Shown in pieces: positions 1-10,895 of a DNA stretch of 64,000 nt (positions within the stretch are counted from its first letter, which is position 1; every line of letters starts with the position of its first letter). The position numbers and the translations under genes were made by a program. This DNA comes from Limnephilus marmoratus (Eukaryota > Arthropoda > Insecta > Trichoptera > Limnephilidae): assembly GCA_917880885.1 (NCBI GenBank), contig OU862923.1:28473770-28537769 (forward strand). The letters are read 5' to 3'. Below the pieces are notes generated by a model. The model was not told the DNA's origin, ran no database searches, and saw nothing but the letters and a program-made list of their open reading frames with translations.

Positions 1-129
1 TATTCTTCTCAGCACTTTTCTTTCACAAACAACTATTACAAACTATTTAGGCTTTTAACACAAATTTATTATTACGTATACGTAAAACATCTTTCTGTCG
101 TCTAATCTTTAGCATTATAATCTTTAATG

Positions 130-577
130 TACCGCCGCCCCGGGAACCATTTATTGGACAACCAACACCCCTGCCACAGGTCACCCCAAATGGTTCGCTA
201 CGTTTGGTGACTTAGCAGGGGTACCCGGGTTCACAGGGTGAGGTTTGTCAAGAGGTGGTGGATACGTTTGCCCAACCACTGCGTGGCGGGCTGGATCGGA
301 GAAGACTGATTGAGGGAGGCCTTTTGACCTCTCCAGCCGGATTCTCCCGACCCTTCGCCTTGCACTGCATTGTGAGGAATAGATTCATTCGTCCGTCACT
401 CTTGGCCACACTGACCCCCAGATTCCTACCCACCCCTCATACCTTTTTCCTTCCCATATCTTATTCTCCTTCCTTTCCCTTAAAAAAACCCTCCACACAG
501 CATCTTCAAAGATGACATAGGCCCCTAGGGAAATTGTTTTCCTCGGCGCCTCCTGTGTGGAGCCAATGTAAAAAAAA
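130..577 (+). mobile_element. SINE-like poly(A) repeat, near-full copy
   Basis: A non-coding retroposon-like repeat of about 450 bp. It starts at ACCGCCGCCCCGGGAACC and ends in an A-run after a hairpin-like segment in which CCTCCACACAG and CTGTGTGGAG face each other. Related copies lie at 23641-24901 (interrupted), 27163-27605 (minus) and 46149-46470 (minus), with a fragment at 11545-11637. The A-tail and the lack of coding capacity suggest mobilisation by a LINE. I could not place clear A and B boxes, so the origin of the head is unknown. Confidence 0.7.
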
Positions 578-669
578 GCACGTTTAACGACTTTCGTTTT
601 ATTGAAGATGTTTTTAGTAAACTCCCCAGAATTTCATTAGGCAACACTATTTTCTACAATAGTACAGAG

Positions 670-2362
670 CAGCGTTTCCTAACCTTTTTCAGCCGCGGAC
701 CCCTAAGAAATCAAGCACAATTTTCAAGGACCCCCATAATAAAAAAAAACCAACAATAAATTTCGAACCATTTTTGAAGTGAAAACTTCTTTAGCACCGT
801 TGTGATTTGAAATTCGTGAAACGAAAAATAGCTCCACTAAAAAGAGAAAAACACCTTCTTCCAAAGGATTTAGCCTGTGAGAGAATGAGATAGTATAATC
901 AGTCTCCTCTTTGTGCGGTACTTAGAAGCCTTCCCACTTTTGTCTACTTTAGTTTTCTAAAGGTTTCAATTCTAACGCCTGTGAATTGCACTCTAGTAAG
1001 TAGTACAAATACAAAAAATATATATATATATATAAATGTTAATAATTAACGTACAACAGCAACACCAACGTTAACATTATTAATTAACGGTTAATTAGTG
1101 CGAAGGTTGATGTTTTTTGCAATTAAATTAGTGATATTCGGTTTGATGTTGCTGCTAAATCGTAAGTTCAAATCGGATTCCACTTGTAATCTGTTTCTGT
1201 TTTTTTTTTGTATAAACAAGAGCAGATAATGCCTTTTCACAGAGGTATGTGGTTGAGAAAAGCAGTAAATGTTTCAGTATTTCTTCTGATATTTCCTTAT
1301 TATCTTTCTTTACATTATCCAAAAACTGAATAAAGAGGCTTCTTTGAAATTACGTTTCAAAGCTGAATCACAAGATTTTTTATTAAGATGAAGCCATAGT
1401 AAATAATGCAAAATCATACAAAATCATATGTTTTTGTTTTGAAAATTTGATCGCTTAGAAGTATTGTAGATGCTTCAATTAAATACTGCGTGTAGAACAT
1501 ACCTTGGCCCTTAAATATATATCGGTCATTTTTTTAAGTCTTTTAATAATCCTATAAAAAAATAAAGTATTAAGTCTAAAAAACACACTTTCAAGTCCAA
1601 ACTCTCCAATTTATAAACCCCTTTTCGGATATGGTTTTATTGTATAATGTGGCAAATTCAGTTTATTTTATAATAATCGCAAAAAAATTTGATATTTACT
1701 CCCGATCTTCCCAAAATAAAATAAAATATGCATTTTCGCGTTGTTATTTTACAATATGGTCGCTAGTCGACGATTTCGGTTTTTCAAAGTGAACCCTATG
1801 GCGTCCACCAAAGAACTACTGTCCACGCCACAGTCGCCAAACCTACTTCGTATCAGTCACGCCCCGAACTGAGCGGGAGATGGACGCGTCACTCCGCGTC
1901 GCTTGATTTCGGGAAATCAATTTTAAATGTCCGTTTTATTACAATAAACAATGCGTAAAAAGGGAGTTAATGTTTTTTACAGGTTTTTACGAAATCAACA
2001 TGTAAATTTTTTTTCTCAAATACCTTTTCCAACCTTTCCAAAAGCTTTTTCATAAGTATTTTCAAACTCCTCCCATAAAGGGGCGTGAATTCCGATTTCG
2101 ATTTTTTCCTGGACTATGGGATCGCCTTAATTGGTTTTCCTGGGCCGTTGTCAAGCCAGTAATATCAGTAACATCTGTGTTAAAACGGTCTAATATTCAA
2201 TTTTTATTTTCGTTGGATACTGGAAAATAATCCGAAACGAAGACGCGTAGCGATTACGAGGCTTTTGATGGCATTTTTTTATTATTGTTAAATGATATAA
2301 AGATGAGACTGCGGACCCCCGTCTGCGGACCCAGGGGTCCGCGGACCTTTTATGAAACACTG
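670..2362. mobile_element. hAT-like non-autonomous DNA transposon with nested insertion
   Basis: The left end CAGCGTTTCCTAACC and the right end, read inward as CAGTGTTTCATAAAAGG, form imperfect hAT-type inverted ends. Both are followed by the same GCGGACCCC motif. The flanks GTACAGAG (662-669) and GTATAGAG (2363-2370) match at 7 of 8 bases, as an aged 8-bp target duplication would. Both fit the hAT target pattern nTnnnnAn. A TTAA-flanked element (1383-2130) has inserted inside. No open transposase is visible. Related interior sequence recurs at 52505-53060 and 59690-60290. Confidence 0.7.
1383..2130 (-). mobile_element. TTAA-flanked repeat element, core type A, full length
   Basis: Read on the minus strand, it runs from TTAAGGCGATCC (right edge) to GGCTTCATCTTAA (left edge). 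TTAA lies at both ends. It carries core type A, containing GGACAGTAGTTCTTCGGTGG. About 748 bp, non-coding, nested in the hAT element 670-2362. The TTAA flanks recall piggyBac insertion, but the two ends are not clear inverted repeats of each other. Confidence 0.75.
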
Positions 2363-2479
2363 GTATAGAGTATTTGCCAATATCCATAAAAGCTTATAAC
2401 TTATTATCAACCTCTCTAAAACCTTTCCATTTCCTTAATTTTATTCTAATCCCAATGATACAAAGTAGCGCAAAAGTCC

Positions 2480-3071
2480 TTAAGGCGATCCAATAGTTCG
2501 GGAAAAAATCGAAATCGGAATTCACGCCCTTTATGGGAGGAATTTAAAAATACTTGAGAAAAAGCTTTTGGAAAGGTTGGAAAAGGTATTTGAGATTTTT
2601 TTTACGGCGTGACTGATACGAAATAGGTGTGCCCAGTGCATGGTTCTTGTGCCCTTGCCATAAGGGCCACTTTAAGAATCCAAATTCGTAGAGTGCGTGC
2701 CATATTGATTGATGTCAAAAATAACAACGAGAAAATGCATATTTTATTTTATTTTGTAAAGTTCGGGCGTAAATATCAAAATTTTTTGCGATTATTATAA
2801 AAGAAACTAAATTTGCCACATTATACAATAAAACCAAATCCGAAAAGGGGTTTATAAATAGGAGAGTTTGGACTTGAAAGTGTTTTTTAAAGACCTCATA
2901 CTTTATTTTTTTATAGGCTTATTAAAAGACATGAAAAAAAAATGGTCGATATTTTTGAGTGCCAAGGTGTGTTCTACACGCAGTATTTAATTGAAGCATC
3001 TATAATGCTTCTAAATCATCAAATTTTCAAAACATAACATACGATTTTGTATGATTTGACATTATTTTTAT
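2480..3071 (+). mobile_element. TTAA-flanked repeat element, core type B, internally deleted
   Basis: Starts TTAAGGCGATCCAATAG and follows the family consensus, but lacks about 180 bp between the poly-T segment and GGCGTGACTGATACG. It carries core type B (CAGTGCATGGTTCTTGTGCC). The right end has decayed near 3071 and the terminal TTAA is not preserved. It lies 350 bp from the type A copy in the opposite orientation. Confidence 0.7.
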
Positions 3072-3460
3072 TTTACATCGATTTTCAAAGACTGAAACTT
3101 TGTAAACAAATATAATTATTACTACACAAATATTCCACTTGTTGAAGAGTATAAAGCGATCCGTGGTTTTTGAACGACGTTCTGCTTCCGATTAGTTCAC
3201 AAATGTCAAAGTCGTAACGACATAAGACGCCATTTGTAAAAATGAGAGCATCTTCCGATAGGGTGATGACTTTTGAGCCACCTATTATAAAATCGTTATC
3301 GGAAATTCTTGGAAGGCCATTTACTTCAACAACTCAACATGTTTCTCTAACTTCTGAATAACAACTGACCTACATATGTTTCGCGATATATTACCTAGTG
3401 GAAAAGTTTCCTTCTATTCAACAAGTTTGAGAACATAATGTACCTTTTTTATCAATTTAC
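3072..3460. other. No recognised feature
   Basis: AT-rich single-copy-looking sequence. I saw no splice-flanked open frame and no match to the repeats elsewhere in the window. Confidence 0.4.
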
Positions 3461-3640
3461 TAGCTGATCCGGGACCGCTTTACTGTGGCTAATAAAACAC
3501 AACGTCATCTACTGGATGGTTATCCAACCTTTATAACCACCGAAGTCTTTGAGTTTATCGCGAAGAGACAGACAGATGCCGCGGAGGACTTTAATTTATA
3601 ATACGTAGAGATGGTGTGAACGATTATAATAATGTGCATG
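3461..3640 (-). mobile_element. Helitron-type end joined to an ACAG-rich dispersed repeat
   Basis: Begins ACTAGCTGATCCGGGACC, the reverse complement of the 3' end (GGTCAGCTAG type) of the Helitron-like elements in this window. It continues into GAGTTTATCGCGAAGAGACAG and GCGGAGGACTTTAATTTATA, which recur at 4040-4110. Interpreted as a short non-autonomous element on the minus strand whose 5' boundary is unclear. Confidence 0.45.
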
Positions 3641-3859
3641 AAATGCTTGGGGTAACTAACGTATTTAAGTTAATAAGGATTAATACTGTATCCGTCTAAA
3701 TAACTTTTCAATTACCGCAATGTACGTGACCATTTTTTTAGAAGATAGAATGGGTATTGTAAGCTATCCGTAAAAGATAGATATATGCCTCCACGGACTT
3801 TTTTGTAGATCTATAAAAGAGGAATATCCCACCATGCATTGTTTTGTTATAGGTATCCC

Positions 3860-4130
3860 GAAAGGATTAGGCAGCGTTTTCGATGAAAGCTACCAGGCGG
3901 CTTGACTTTTTCCGACACTTCTAACAATTATCGTTGTGTTTCAACCAATTTACACAAATTCTTGACAAATTACATACCTAAACCTTCCTCACGAAACACT
4001 CTATCTATTGGTGAACACCGCATGAAAATCCGTTCAGTAGTTTTCGAGTTTATCGCGAACAGACAGACAGACAGACAGACGACGCGGAGGACTTTAATTT
4101 ATAATATGCAGAGATAGAGATATAGAGATG
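3860..4130 (-). repeat. Second copy of the ACAG-rich dispersed repeat
   Basis: Contains AAAATCCGTTCAGTAGTTTT, GAGTTTATCGCGAACAGACAG, a short (ACAG)n run at 4061-4080, and GCGGAGGACTTTAATTTATA, as in 3540-3610. The ACAG run is probably slipped internal sequence and not an independent microsatellite. Confidence 0.45.
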
Positions 4131-4337
4131 CAATAACCTCATAAATTGCTTTCTACTATTAAAAATATCTTATTCATTATGTACTGGGCAAAGAAATTCT
4201 CTTTTCAATATTGTATTTATGGAAACATTTGATTTGGTCTGTTCTTCTCTACATTTGTTTGTAATGTCTATTTAACAATAAGTTCGTTCCTTATTGAAGA
4301 TTGATTGAAAAATTTATGTATTATTTTCCTTTTTCAG

Positions 4338-4425
4338 TTTTCACGATCGGATTTGGACATTTTTCGAGAACATTTGCATTTGGCTTATAGGCTTCTACAA
4401 TCAAACAGTAAATGAGTTTATTCAG
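4338..4425 (+). CDS. Candidate internal exon of an unrecognised membrane-type protein
   Basis: An 88-nt segment preceded by a strong acceptor (TTATTTTCCTTTTTCAG) and followed by a near-consensus donor (CAG then GTAAGTATG). One frame is open throughout: one leftover base, then 29 codons ending in phase 0. It contains the hydrophobic stretch IWTFFENICIWLIGFY followed by NQTVNEFIQ, which could be a membrane segment followed by a short soluble stretch. The other two frames are less convincing; at least one contains a stop. I do not recognise the family. No matching upstream or downstream exon is visible, so the introns would be long. This is the best evidence for a host gene on the plus strand. 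Confidence 0.5.
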
Positions 4426-4634
4426 GTAAGTATGTATTTGTATCTTATAATCATTGTATAGCGCCCTTAAGGTGGTTTGGTTTATCAAATTGAATTACGA
4501 AAATATTACTGATTTGAATTAGGATGTAGGTAAATAAATCAAAATTCTTAGATTAATGGAAATAAAAATAATACCGTTGGTTAATGGTCCGTTAATATTA
4601 GTTATTCAATTATTTACAAAAGTACCAACATATA

Positions 4635-5331
4635 TCTTTAATTAATATATAAAACAAAGTCGGTTTAGTTACACCATTTATAACTCGAGAACGGCTGGAC
4701 CGACTTTTATGATCTTTGGTTTGTTGGATTAGTCTCCGCCCTGAATAAGAATAACTATTAAAATATCGGAAAAATTCACGAAAAACGTAATTATGAAGAA
4801 AATTCTTTTCCACGTACATTTTGTATGGAACGAATTCTCATCTTTTGAAAGAGCTGCAGGAATATTGTGATAAGTACCTACCCATGATATTGAGTAGTGA
4901 AAGAATTCCAAAAATTCAAAAACGTACAAATGTCAATGCGCTGATTATTTTGCTTTTGTTCTTAAACATATAATGCTGCCCCTCTTTCTTACAAACTAAA
5001 TGTCAACAGTCAAAAATGGGACAAACGGTGAACGTATGTCTGTATACCTCCACAGGAAAAATACAATAATTTTAATAAATATCTCCCTCACACGTATAAA
5101 TAAAATTAAACTAAATTCCTATATGGAAAAGTAAGAAAATTACAAAAAATATAAATCCGTACACAACGCCAACTCTGATACTGACGAAAACAAAACACGG
5201 ACAGTTGCGCATCGATAATTGCTTCATTGTGTAATTTTTAACTTAATAAAAAAACTGAATTTAATTCAGCTAATAAGTTAACACAACAGTTATTGATTCT
5301 CAGGCGGTACAATGTTCTCCGGGTCAGCTAG
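4635..5331 (+). mobile_element. Helitron-like non-autonomous element, near-full copy
   Basis: Starts TCTTTAATTAATATATAAAA after a host A and ends GGGTCAGCTAG before a host T, the A/T insertion pattern of Helitrons with 5' TC and 3' CTRR. The subterminal GGCGGTACAATGTTCTCC is a decayed form of the 3' hairpin seen intact at 15040-15399. No Rep/helicase coding is present. A full copy in the opposite orientation is at 60795-61532. Confidence 0.7.
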
Positions 5332-5941
5332 TATTAAATATAATACCATGTAATAGTTCAATTTTGTGAGAATCACAGCTTTCTAGAAGACTGATATTCA
5401 CGTTTTAAAGCAACTTCATCAATTACCAACTATCCCACGGAACACTCAAATGGGTTAAGACCTGAGAAATGGTCGGTAAAAAATAGAGAATGTGTTCAAG
5501 ACTACAATGGTTTTAACGCAAAGAAAGGATAATAATTTATGAATTAAGAAAATCCTTTATTCCGTAATAAAAATTCTCTGGTGTCAGTTTTAGTTTTTGT
5601 AACTACGTTTTTAAATATCATGAAACTGTTGTACCTATAGAAGTTACCTAGCCTAAATACTCTAGGAAAATTAACGTTTTTGTAAACATATCCAACAATG
5701 CTTTGTTTGTTTTTGTAAACATATCCAACATTGCAACTTTGTCTTAAATTTACCTTAACATACCATTTAGACGTACCCGCCACACCAAACTATTTTACAC
5801 ATCAAACAGCAAAACAAACGTTGCAGCAAACTCACCAATTTCTCGTGTTAGCCAAACGTTGAATAATCTTTTTCCCAACTCAATTCTCAACATATTTTTC
5901 GATTCCCTACTGCCATTTAAGAAAAATATTCATCATAATCA
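5332..5941. other. Mostly unassigned; short direct duplication inside
   Basis: No gene recognised. Within it, GTTTTTGTAAACATATCCAA occurs twice about 35 bp apart (about 5677-5733), a local duplication. Confidence 0.4.
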
Positions 5942-6233
5942 CTATTGGCTCTACAACCCCTGGTGGGTCTTGGCCTCCTCAAGAGTCTTCCTCCACTCAT
6001 CTCGGTTTTGTGCCAGCTCTCTCCAGTTTAGAAGCTCCAAGATACATATGTCTTTGAGGACGTTGTCGCTCCATCTTAATCTTGGTCTTCCCAGGCTCCT
6101 TCGCCCTATTGGTATTGAGTTCGGCAGGGACTTTGGTGATTGATGCTCGGTCATTCTCTCCACATGACCCAGCCACCGAAGTCTTCCCAATTTTATAAAT
6201 TTTGCGACGTTTAGCTCCTTAAACAAAGTGTAG
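5942..6233 (-). pseudogene. Non-LTR endonuclease-reverse transcriptase, C-terminal fragment (family 1)
   Basis: Minus-strand open frame of about 91 codons with LGRLRWLGHVERM, then GRRSLGRPRLRWSDNVLKD, then NWRELAQN, DEWRKTLEEAKTHQGL and a stop. This is the C-terminal tail found in many insect endonuclease-reverse transcriptase proteins (RTE-like group), downstream of the catalytic domain. No catalytic residues are present. The stop is followed by GTAGAGCCAATAGTGAT and a GAT-rich tail, as in the copies at 48395 and 57150. It is a typical 5'-truncated, dead insertion. Confidence 0.75.
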
Positions 6234-7059
6234 AGAAAAATGTTACTCGTAATTTAATAATACGCATATCGACATATTTACAAAAACCATGATCAATACA
6301 CAGCTGTACACTTACACACCACGTAGATTGTTTTTTATATATCGTTTATATTTATCTAACCCAGTCCGGTAAAATGTATATATATAATCATTCACCAGAT
6401 ATATCATAGAGGATTGGTACCGATGTTTGTAATAATTTCAAAAACCTTTTAAACTATCTACCACTCATTTATCGATGAATTGTTTGTTTCTATAAAATAA
6501 TAAAAAATAACTAAAGAGCAGAGTTTTTTTTACATTTTATTCACTATTTGGGGTATAAATGGATTTCTAAACACACGAGAAGATTGGGGAAAATGTAAAA
6601 CGTTATACTAAAGATCACAGATAGATCCAAATGCTGGTTAAAGATTCGCAGATTTAATATAAGTACTATGAAATAATATTTGAACTATCGATCAATGTTT
6701 CGCTGAAATCCGTACCTCGGTGTAATAAGTTCGTGAAACGGGCAAGATTAAATCTCAAATAATCCCCCATCGCTTGGCGCAGAGAAAGCCATTGTTGGTT
6801 TTGAACCATACAAGATTAATGATGTCGTCTTTTCTAATTTTGCCTTTGGCTGTCGGCGAGGCATATCGGCGCGTCCCCTGACTGCAAGCTGCCAGCCACC
6901 CTACACCGAAACGTGTTGGGAAAATATTGATTTTAGGATTTCGGCAAACACATTATTCAACTTTTTGATAAACGGGACAATACCGTTTTTAAATGGATTA
7001 TAATAAATTGGTGTGTCCTGAATTTAACTAACTAATCATCCTTTATTTTCCCCTCAGGA
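6234..7059. other. No recognised feature
   Basis: AT-rich sequence with a short GC-richer part near 6840-6920. No open frame with convincing splice sites and no match to the other repeats here. Confidence 0.4.
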
Positions 7060-7318
7060 GTAGGTAGAAAGGATGGACCGCCAAACAACTCTGTCTTGAC
7101 ACACATTTTTTGCATCATTCCAATTCAAACATCGTCTCTTACAAGCTTTTGTTGTCAAGACTCTTAACATGGCCCGACTCTAGTATTTGGTACGTTTGAT
7201 AGTGCTATGTCTTCCCCAGGTGTCCCCGACTTCTTCTATCATACAGATTCGAGTCATATATGCTCCTTGCACTCCTTTATTCGTTCACAATCTTACTCAT
7301 TAGGCTTACATCAGCCAT
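7060..7318 (-). pseudogene. Non-LTR reverse transcriptase C-terminal fragment (family 2), degenerate
   Basis: Reads colinearly, on the minus strand, with the copies at 48893-49220 and 63683-64000. Shared landmarks on the plus strand are GTCTTGACACACA, CATGGCCCGACTC and GTGTCCCCGACTTCTTCTA. The encoded GRPR-type motif is frameshifted and stopped. Both ends are truncated. Confidence 0.6.
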
Positions 7319-7335
7319 GCATTTTCGTAGTGACC

Positions 7336-8525
7336 AACCGAAGTTCAGTTTCGGTTTCGGCTGTTTCGGCAAAAAATCTAGTTTCGGCAGTAGTTTCGGT
7401 TTCGGCAGAAAATCTGCCTAAACCTTTTATGGACATGTGAAAAATCGATTTTTTACTGTTTTTTGGCTTATTTTTTACACTTATTCAGACAGTTAACACG
7501 TGTTAAATTAAATAAATAAATAAAGCAATAATTGAAAGATGTGAAAAAAAAATTATATTACTTCTATAAAACGAACAAAATTTATAAAAAATAACAAACA
7601 TGTTAACTACTTCTTGGAACTTCTCGTTCGGCTATCTTCGGGTGAGTTCGTGGCTCGTATGTCACCCGCCATCATCAGCAAAATACTCAATTAATGTCGT
7701 CCTTACTTTATGCGTTAATTATTGACAAATGTTTGTACCAAGAAGTAGTTAACATGTTTGTTAATTTTGATTTGTTTTATAGCAGTAATAACAAAATATA
7801 TATTTTTTTTAACAAACTTCGATTATTGTTTTTTATTTCATTTAACACGTAGAAAAAGAATTTTGTGATTGTAATGGCAATAAAAATTAAAATACTCAAT
7901 TAATAAGGTCCTTCATCTATAATGTAAGTGTTTATTATTAACAAATTTTTGTTCCAAGAAATAGTTAACATGTTTTGTTATTTTTTAAATTTTGTTTGTT
8001 TTATACAAGTAAGGGGTCGTCCATTAATCCCGTGAGGCTCGAAAGAGGGGGGGGGGGTTCGGAAAAAATCACGAAATATCACGACGGGGGGGGGGGGATA
8101 TCACGTGTATTTATTTTTCGTGATAATATTCTGAAAATTTCAAAATGCTTTGTACTAAAAAAAATACACGTGATTTTGGGGGGGGGTTAGTCTAAAACCT
8201 CACCACATATCACCAAGGGAGGGGGGGTTCAAAAGTTGCAAAAAAAACATTACGTGATTAATGGACGACCCCAATATAAAAAAAATGTTATTTTTTCACA
8301 TTGGTACTTCAATTATTGTTTTTATTTTATTTTATTTAATTTATCACGTGTTAACTGTCTGAATAAGAGTACAAAAATAAGACAAATAACCGTAAGATAT
8401 CGATTTTTAACATAGATATCAAAAAAGTTTCGGTTTCGGTTTCGGAAGAAACTGAGACACACCGAAGATTCGGTTTCGATTTCGGTTTCGATGGAAAGTC
8501 CTGTTTCGGTCGGAAACTAATTATT
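7336..8525. mobile_element. Nested inverted-repeat element with TTTCGG arrays at both outer edges
   Basis: Outer segments hold imperfect TTTCGG runs (7347-7425 and 8425-8515), in the same orientation at both ends. Inside them, GACAGTTAACACGTGTTAAA (left) and its inverted counterpart around TTATCACGTGTTAACTGTCTG (right) form an inverted repeat. Further in, AAGTAGTTAACATGTTTG occurs three times, once inverted (near 7600) and twice direct (near 7743 and 7961). A Harbinger-like MITE (8013-8272) sits inside. A third TTTCGG block is at 57471-57575. Confidence 0.5.
8013..8272. mobile_element. PIF/Harbinger-like MITE with G-rich arms
   Basis: Inverted ends GGGGTCGTCCATTAAT and ATTAATGGACGACCCC with ACGTGA close inside. 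The arms contain G-runs of 7-10. Total 260 bp. The left flank is TAA; the right flank (AAT) no longer matches. A half copy is at 43462-43617. No coding capacity. Confidence 0.65.
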
Positions 8526-8767
8526 TGTGAATCTCTGTATTTCTCAAACTATCATAAATGGTTTTACCATACATACCTACACCACAGGGATTTCATCTCT
8601 ACAGTATTCAGCCTCCTTTCTTCCTTTATATGCATTTAAATTTCGTAATTCCGTTTGTAAACATTGAATAAGTAATCGAAAATTTCTCTATTTCATAAGT
8701 TTGAATCTAAAAAAAAATTTTTTTAGTGCCAGTAGTCGCAAAAGCTCGTAACTGTCCGATTCTAATG

Positions 8768-8895
8768 TAATGCTAAATATGACATCTCCACCCCAATTGG
8801 GGTAAGTTATGAGGCTGGAGGAAAGCAGATAGGGAATAGAATAGTTGAGAAGTTCCTACCAAGATATTTATATCTTGTCACCAAATACGACTAAA
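8768..8895 (+). repeat. Dispersed repeat with CCCCAATTGGGG core
   Basis: Contains CATCTCCACCCCAATTGGGG, then GTAAGTTATGAGGCTGGAGG, then a decayed match to the segment shared with 19085-19290, 26085-27060 (interrupted), 46985-47135, 51805-51960 and 58928-59095. A low-copy family of unknown class with no coding seen. Confidence 0.5.
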
Positions 8896-8959
8896 GCCAT
8901 TTCATGTTTCGAATAGTGTCTTACTGAGATTATATTTTCCACTCTGAAACGTGTCGTAA

Positions 8960-9244
8960 ATGTACTCTCTGTATATTCTATTTTTTTTCAACCCGATTCC
9001 AATTAGACACAAAAGTGAACATTTTTCGCTCCACGCGATTGCTATTTTCATCTCTATTTTCAAATCTACGATTTCAATTGTCATCACTACAAACAACACA
9101 TGAACCATGCTGTTTGCTGTGATGCCAACTGAAATCGTAAATATGGAAATAGAGATGAAAATAGCGATCGCGTAGACCGAAAAATGTTGACTTTTCTGTC
9201 TAATTGGAATCGGGCTGAAAAAAGATGTAGGTATATAACGGCCA
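8960..9244 (-). mobile_element. Long-palindrome element, copy 1
   Basis: Two arms of about 135 bp meet at a centre around CATGAACCATG. The arms contain CCGATTCCAATTAGACACAA, the ATTTTCATCTCTATTTTC block and GATTTC, mirrored on the other side. The outer left end is decayed. The central asymmetry places this copy in the opposite orientation to copies 2-5. It belongs to the subfamily with CCGTTATA-type ends and AGACACAAAAGTC. Confidence 0.75.
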
Positions 9245-9936
9245 CATCTCTCATTTAAAATAAACTTCTTGTTCAAACAGATATGTTAGATCTAGCTAGA
9301 TATACGGTAGAGGGTATATAAGAGGATATTATTTTTCAGTAATTTAATTATTTACATCTTTTTATGGGCCTTTTCAGAATAGTAAATAATACAGCAACAA
9401 TATTTCGTATTTATTTAGTGATAAATTGAAGATATCCACTGACTCAGTTTAATTATTTCCCTCCATTAGTATTCTGAACAATGAGGACATTATATACTAT
9501 GGCGGTTAGTCCCAGAATTTTTGCACTGAAATTAATCCCGTCTAGTTTTACATAATGGAATCCTAAAGCTTATACGTGCAATTCTAGATTATCAAATGCA
9601 TCAATTTCTGCCAATTTCCAACCGACGATTTCAGCATAAACAGATATTTTAAAAAGTTCAACAAAATTGCTGAAATACCCTTTTTAAAACCTAGAAAGCG
9701 TAAAAAAATATTTTGTGTTCTTTCTATAGCTTTTACGTGAATATTGTAATGTGGGTTCCAGACGGGAGAATGGTGCCAAGTCGACTTGTAGTTATTATTA
9801 TAATGTACAGTTATGTTATGATTTCAGATCGAGTCCTGGGTGAGATGAAATATAGATCCACAAATAATAGATAATTATATGGCACATCCGTGATCTACCC
9901 TGTAGATCCGGGCTTTTGTAGTTTTGTCTTTTGATA
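9245..9936. other. No recognised feature
   Basis: AT-rich and unassigned. CTCCATTAGTATTCTG (about 9460) recurs near 59674, so part of it may be an old repeat. Confidence 0.35.
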
Positions 9937-10179
9937 TCAGAAGCTCGTCTCTACAGGTATCTCACGGATGGAAGACCACACGGCTGGATCTGCTACTTCT
10001 TCACAATCTAATGCTCTGCTGATCTTCTGATATCCTGGTATCCTGAACTTCTGAACACCTGCCTGACGGAGCCTTAGGGCTGCCTTAATATTATACACTA
10101 TATACTCATATATCCCAGAGGAGCGATTCAGAAGAATGAGAATTCTTCCTAAGAATGAGGAATTTTTTGGCTTTGACAT
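9937..10179 (-). CDS. Unrecognised 80-codon open frame, GC-richer than its surroundings
   Basis: Minus-strand open frame with the segment LRLRQAGVQKFRIPGY followed by CEEVADPAVWSSIREIP. Its base composition is less AT-rich than the flanks, which suggests former coding sequence, host or transposon. I do not recognise a family, and there is no clear splice site or promoter. It may be a fragment of a retroelement. Confidence 0.2.
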   Translation of the reverse strand: MSKPKNSSFLGRILILLNRSSGIYEYIVYNIKAALRLRQAGVQKFRIPGYQKISRALDCEEVADPAVWSSIREIPVETSF

Positions 10180-10344
10180 GTCTACATAGATGGGTACAGA
10201 GTAAAAACTTCAAGGGCGGTGTGTTTTGTTATTGGCCTCTTGTTATTATACCTTAGCTCCTATGCTTCTTGGTTCCCTGGCGACTAGGTAAGTCGGTGCT
10301 TGGAGCGGATTGCTCCACAGGACCGGCCCTGGCCTCCCAGCACT

Positions 10345-10895
10345 GTCGATCGATAAGGATTAATAGGATAACTTTTGCTAACTTCTCATCGTTCCCAAGC
10401 CTGATTGCAGATCGCCAACGAATAAGTAACAGTTTATAATGACTAAGTGCTATACTAAGTGTAAGTCGAATATATTATGACTAATGGCCGTTATACACGA
10501 CATCTTTTTTCAGCCCAATTCCAATTAGACACAAAATTAAAGTCAACATTTTTCGCTCTATGCGATCGCTATTTTCATCTCTATTTTCATATCTACATTT
10601 ATTTCAGTGAGCATCACAGCACAGCTGGTTCATGTATTGTTTGCAGTGATGACAATTGAAATCGTAGATATGAAAATAGAGATGAAAATAGCGATCGCGT
10701 AGAGCGAAAAATTTTGACTTTTGTGTCTAATTGGAATCGGGCTGAAAAAAGATGTCGTGTATAACGGCCATAAGTGTTCTTAATATATTCGATCTCAACT
10801 GTTGTTTGTACGTTAGCGACCTGTAGTTGTCCTAGGGAACGATGAGAAGTTACCGAAAATTATTGTATAAACTGTACTTATCGATCGACCGTGCG
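10345..10895. repeat. Imperfect outer inverted repeat enclosing palindrome copy 2
   Basis: GGGAACGATGAGAAGTTA occurs at about 10835 and, inverted, at about 10380-10398. TTATCGATCGAC is mirrored as GTCGATCGATAA, and TCGAATATATTA is mirrored farther in. The diverged outer arms surround the palindromic element 10484-10772 almost symmetrically, so the whole 550 bp could fold back. Confidence 0.5.
10484..10772 (+). mobile_element. Long-palindrome element, copy 2
   Basis: 289 bp, from ATGGCCGTTATACACGAC to GTCGTGTATAACGGCCAT. The arms are nearly complete reverse complements up to the centre near GGTTCATG. It contains GCGATCGC in both arms. No open frame of interest. It is the best preserved copy of the GGCCGTTATA subfamily together with the one at 14158. 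Confidence 0.85.

Noticed and set aside
255..515. 86-codon frame in the first repeat
   Set aside because: It lies fully within the SINE-like poly(A) repeat, whose other copies do not keep the frame.
4061..4080. Independent (ACAG)n microsatellite
   Set aside because: The motif is part of a dispersed repeat that also occurs at 3560-3575; only its length varies.
7336..8525. CRISPR-like array from the repeated AAGTAGTTAACATGTTTG motif
   Set aside because: Three copies with irregular spacing and mixed orientation inside an inverted-repeat element of a eukaryote.
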